Shown piece after piece: positions 61,289 through 64,000 of a DNA stretch of 64,000 bases; positions within the stretch are counted from its first letter, which is position 1; each line of letters begins with the position of its first letter. Under the pieces are notes generated by a model. That model saw nothing but the letters and a program-made list of their open reading frames with translations. It made no database searches and was not told the DNA's origin. Origin of the DNA: Trichoplax adhaerens (Eukaryota; Placozoa; Uniplacotomia; Trichoplacea; Trichoplacidae); assembly GCF_000150275.1 (NCBI RefSeq), contig NW_002060981.1:188539-252538 (forward strand), in the 5' to 3' direction. The translations under genes and the position numbers were made by a program.

Positions 61289-64000
61289 CTCATAACAATA
61301 GCGAAAGATATTGCTTTATATTTAGAATTGCTGCAAAAAACGTCAATAACTATAACTCTTTCGACTGCATTCCTACATTTTACATTAAGATTGAGAAATT
61401 ATGTTTTAATATTATTAATTAATCAAAGTTTTTCGCTTTTATTACTTACCTATTATATTAATTCCAATAAAGAGTAAAGAAATCAATCAACGTAACCTAT
61501 CATTCCGGTATACGAAATTCTTATTATCCTGTTGGTATACACTCATTTTATACAGTAAGTAGATAGTCTCAATACGAAAACATGTTAATGTGCATGTGTA
61601 ATGTATAACTAATTAATTAGGTAAAGGCTAAGGCCAGAAACTAACTGCCGATAATTAATAAACAATCTAACCTCTGAAAGTACCCAAAATCAAACGTGAT
61701 GTATTATCTGAAAGAACGGTTACAAGGGTGGCAGTCACAAGATTGGTATGAGTCATCATTGAATTATTAATTAATTTATCATCAATGCCATAAAAACAAC
61801 ATATAAACATTATATTGCATTAACAATAAATAGTGACTGAAATACGAGTGCATCTGCGTTAACTAGAATACAGCTATTGCGTTGCAAAGGAAACTTGATT
61901 TGATTTGATAATAACTATAATACAAACAGGGCAGTGATAGAAAATAGTTACCGGATTCTGCATATTTACAGCAATGACTAGTAATTTTCACTATCATTTT
62001 TTGCAGCCAGCGATGAGGTAAGTCATTATTTCATGCTCTATAGTAGGAGTCTTTACTCTTATTAAGTATTTTACTTTCCACAATTTCGGTTTAAAAATAC
62101 ACGTATGTCATCATTAAACACTTTTAAATTGCTATCTCCTATAAATCATTGTAGTGATTTCAGCTAATTATATTAGTTTTGTGTATACTACAATCGTGGA
62201 TAGATAATTTAACCTTACGATAACATGTCAGTACTATTAAAGATAAAATACTAATCTTCGAAGATATCCTACAAATGATGCAATTAAAGAATAATTTGAC
62301 CTAAGTAAGCGTAGTGATGTTGCTACAGCAAAAAAATATTTAAAGGAAATAGTTACATGATAAGTTTGCATCGTAGTTCAGGTTTGATCAAAAAATTTAC
62401 TCCATCGTTCTGCGGTCTTGACGAAATCTGCGTGAATAAAACTAAACTTTGAAATGGAACGAAAGAACAATACCTAAACTAACTTTAGCACCTCCAATGA
62501 AGCGATAAGAAGGCAGCTATTACCTCAATTTACCCTTCAATAAAAGAGGTAAAAATCTTTCAAATTATTTGATAGTATAGAAATAAGCAGCAAGATATCT
62601 TTTCCTTGGAAAGATTCTTCTATTTCGCTTGAATTCTTAAGCCTATAATTGATTTATTTGAACTCACACTGGTATCTAATACAGAGTTATAAAAAGTCAA
62701 CAAGTTTCAAAAACTAATCTAGATGGAAATTGTTCGATGATAAACACTGAACTTTTCCAAGCGATACTTACAGTATAATTCAATCATTTATCGACGTTGG
62801 TGTAAGGCAAAAATTTCATAAAAATAATAAATAAAAGTGTAGTGAAGTCGCTAGATAAGTTATTGCTGTCAATGGGTTACGCAGAAGTTAGTTAGATGCA
62901 ACTTAAAAATAATACTAAATTTAGGGCTGTTTACAATAATAGGTATAGAGTTATATGAGTAATGTTTACGGTAATTTTAGTATGCTGATTTCTATTTTGT
63001 TAGAATGTAATACTAATCATAGAATCTTGTTCTCATACTAAGTTCTGTAAGTGTTAAGTGATCTTGTTCGTAATGATTATATTATAAACGTGTTAGGCTA
63101 CGTATTTTAAGCAGTTTCGTTTTACTGTTGTTATTATTCTCAAATCTCAGTCCTTTTTATCTAAAAATTGCTGTTATAAGAAGTTTTCTTTGTCCGTCAG
63201 AACTTTTCATACTATTACCTATCGTAGTATTTCAATCCTTAGAGAATGAGTAATAAAATCTTATAATTATAAAATTCTTTGTGTGATCTACACGTTGAGC
63301 AGATTTTCCAGAACAATTTTTGATACAAAATAATGTACTATTTCAAAAAAAGAACATTATTACTATTACTTAGTACAGCCTAAAATCGAACTACTATCGC
63401 ACTATGAATTAAATCATAATAGCCTAGATCTTAAACTACTTTAATAACTAATATTAACCCACAAGGAGTATCTAATTGCAAGCAATAAGAAGAAAGACAG
63501 TAGAGAACACAGCTAACTCATTGAAATATATCATAGCCTCACCGCTAATACACTCAATACACATAGCATAGCGAGATGGCTAGTTTCATCATAAATTACC
63601 GCCCGCTAATGCTCTACTTAGCATAATCTATTATAAACTAGTATCATGCTTCATCTGTCCATCGTGCGAAAGCATGTTAATGAATAATGAATAATGTTAA
63701 TACTGTTCTATAATAGATGCTATGGTCTCTCGTTGCAGGTGCATATCGGTTTGATTCTATTAATTAACATATCTTACGTTAATTGTCGTTCAATAATTAA
63801 ATACATTGTATATGCATATGCCGTATATGAAAAAGAATATCTATAATAATTATCGGTATAAAATATGCAAATATGTAACCAATTATATATATTGTCAATA
63901 ATTTTGACAACATTAGTTCAGTCCTTCATTAAGATAATTAATATAACTTTGAGCCAAGTATTTTCTTCATTACTATCGAGATTGGAATAATTACAGTATA
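61289..64000. other. AT-rich end of window, no recognised gene
   Basis: No frame of note and no repeat array. The only splice-like feature is an 11-nt segment at 62007-62017 between an excellent acceptor (TTTTTTGCAG) and a perfect donor (GTAAGT). It contains an ATG. It could be a microexon or a tiny first coding exon of a gene that continues beyond the window. Confidence 0.4.

Noticed and set aside
1-64000. CRISPR arrays, bacterial operons, rRNA and complete tRNA genes
   Set aside because: No regularly spaced direct repeats, ribosome-binding sites, operon-like ORF runs or recognisable RNA genes were found; the gene structure is eukaryotic.

Overview
The window looks like nuclear DNA of an early-branching animal. 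It is AT-rich, protein-coding genes are split by short to medium GT-AG introns, and the recognisable products are animal families: a rhodopsin-like GPCR, ABHD13, a four-TM MS4A/CD20-like protein, a DYRK kinase, a mitochondrial fission factor-like protein and ferroportin. The mix (intronless orphan GPCR, compact conserved genes, about two-thirds AT) would suit a placozoan such as Trichoplax or a relative. That species guess is inference, not something the sequence proves.

Layout. 1-19.4 kb holds no gene I can recognise. It contains two LTR-like repeats (8430-9406 and 10577-11119), the first broken by a 438-bp insertion, and several hairpins. 19.4-20.5 kb is an intronless GPCR gene (+). 20.5-24.9 kb has no recognised gene and ends in a dense fold-back array of TACAG/CTGTA pentamers. 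24.9-26.6 kb is a complete five-exon ABHD13 gene (+), followed by one orphan exon-like segment. 28.7-32.6 kb is a four-exon MS4A-like gene (-) with a roughly 310-bp inverted-repeat element in its second intron. 32.6-42.8 kb is mostly featureless, with CRE-bearing palindromes, a candidate 14-nt first exon at 36.1 kb and a coding-like patch at 40.5-41.0 kb. 42.8-48.6 kb is a 19-exon DYRK kinase gene (+). 50.4-51.8 kb is a two-exon MFF-like gene (-). 53.6-56.9 kb is a seven-exon ferroportin gene (-). 57.9-58.8 kb has more TACAG/CTGTA arrays and a small ORF. 58.8-64 kb has hairpin elements and an LTR-like transcription unit but no recognised host gene.

All exon models were built by hand from splice signals, reading-frame phase and remembered family resemblance. 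Every join quoted is phase-consistent, but none is confirmed by transcripts. The genes do not form an operon or pathway. MFF (mitochondrial and peroxisomal outer membrane), ferroportin (cell-surface iron export), ABHD13 (membrane hydrolase) and DYRK (kinase) are independent housekeeping or signalling functions.

The most notable observations are: a ferroportin that appears to lack three of the four metal-ligand residues known in human ferroportin, including the hepcidin-binding cysteine; pentamer fold-back arrays concentrated 5' of three genes; a nested mobile element with visible target-site duplication; and an MS4A-like protein with three PPxY motifs.
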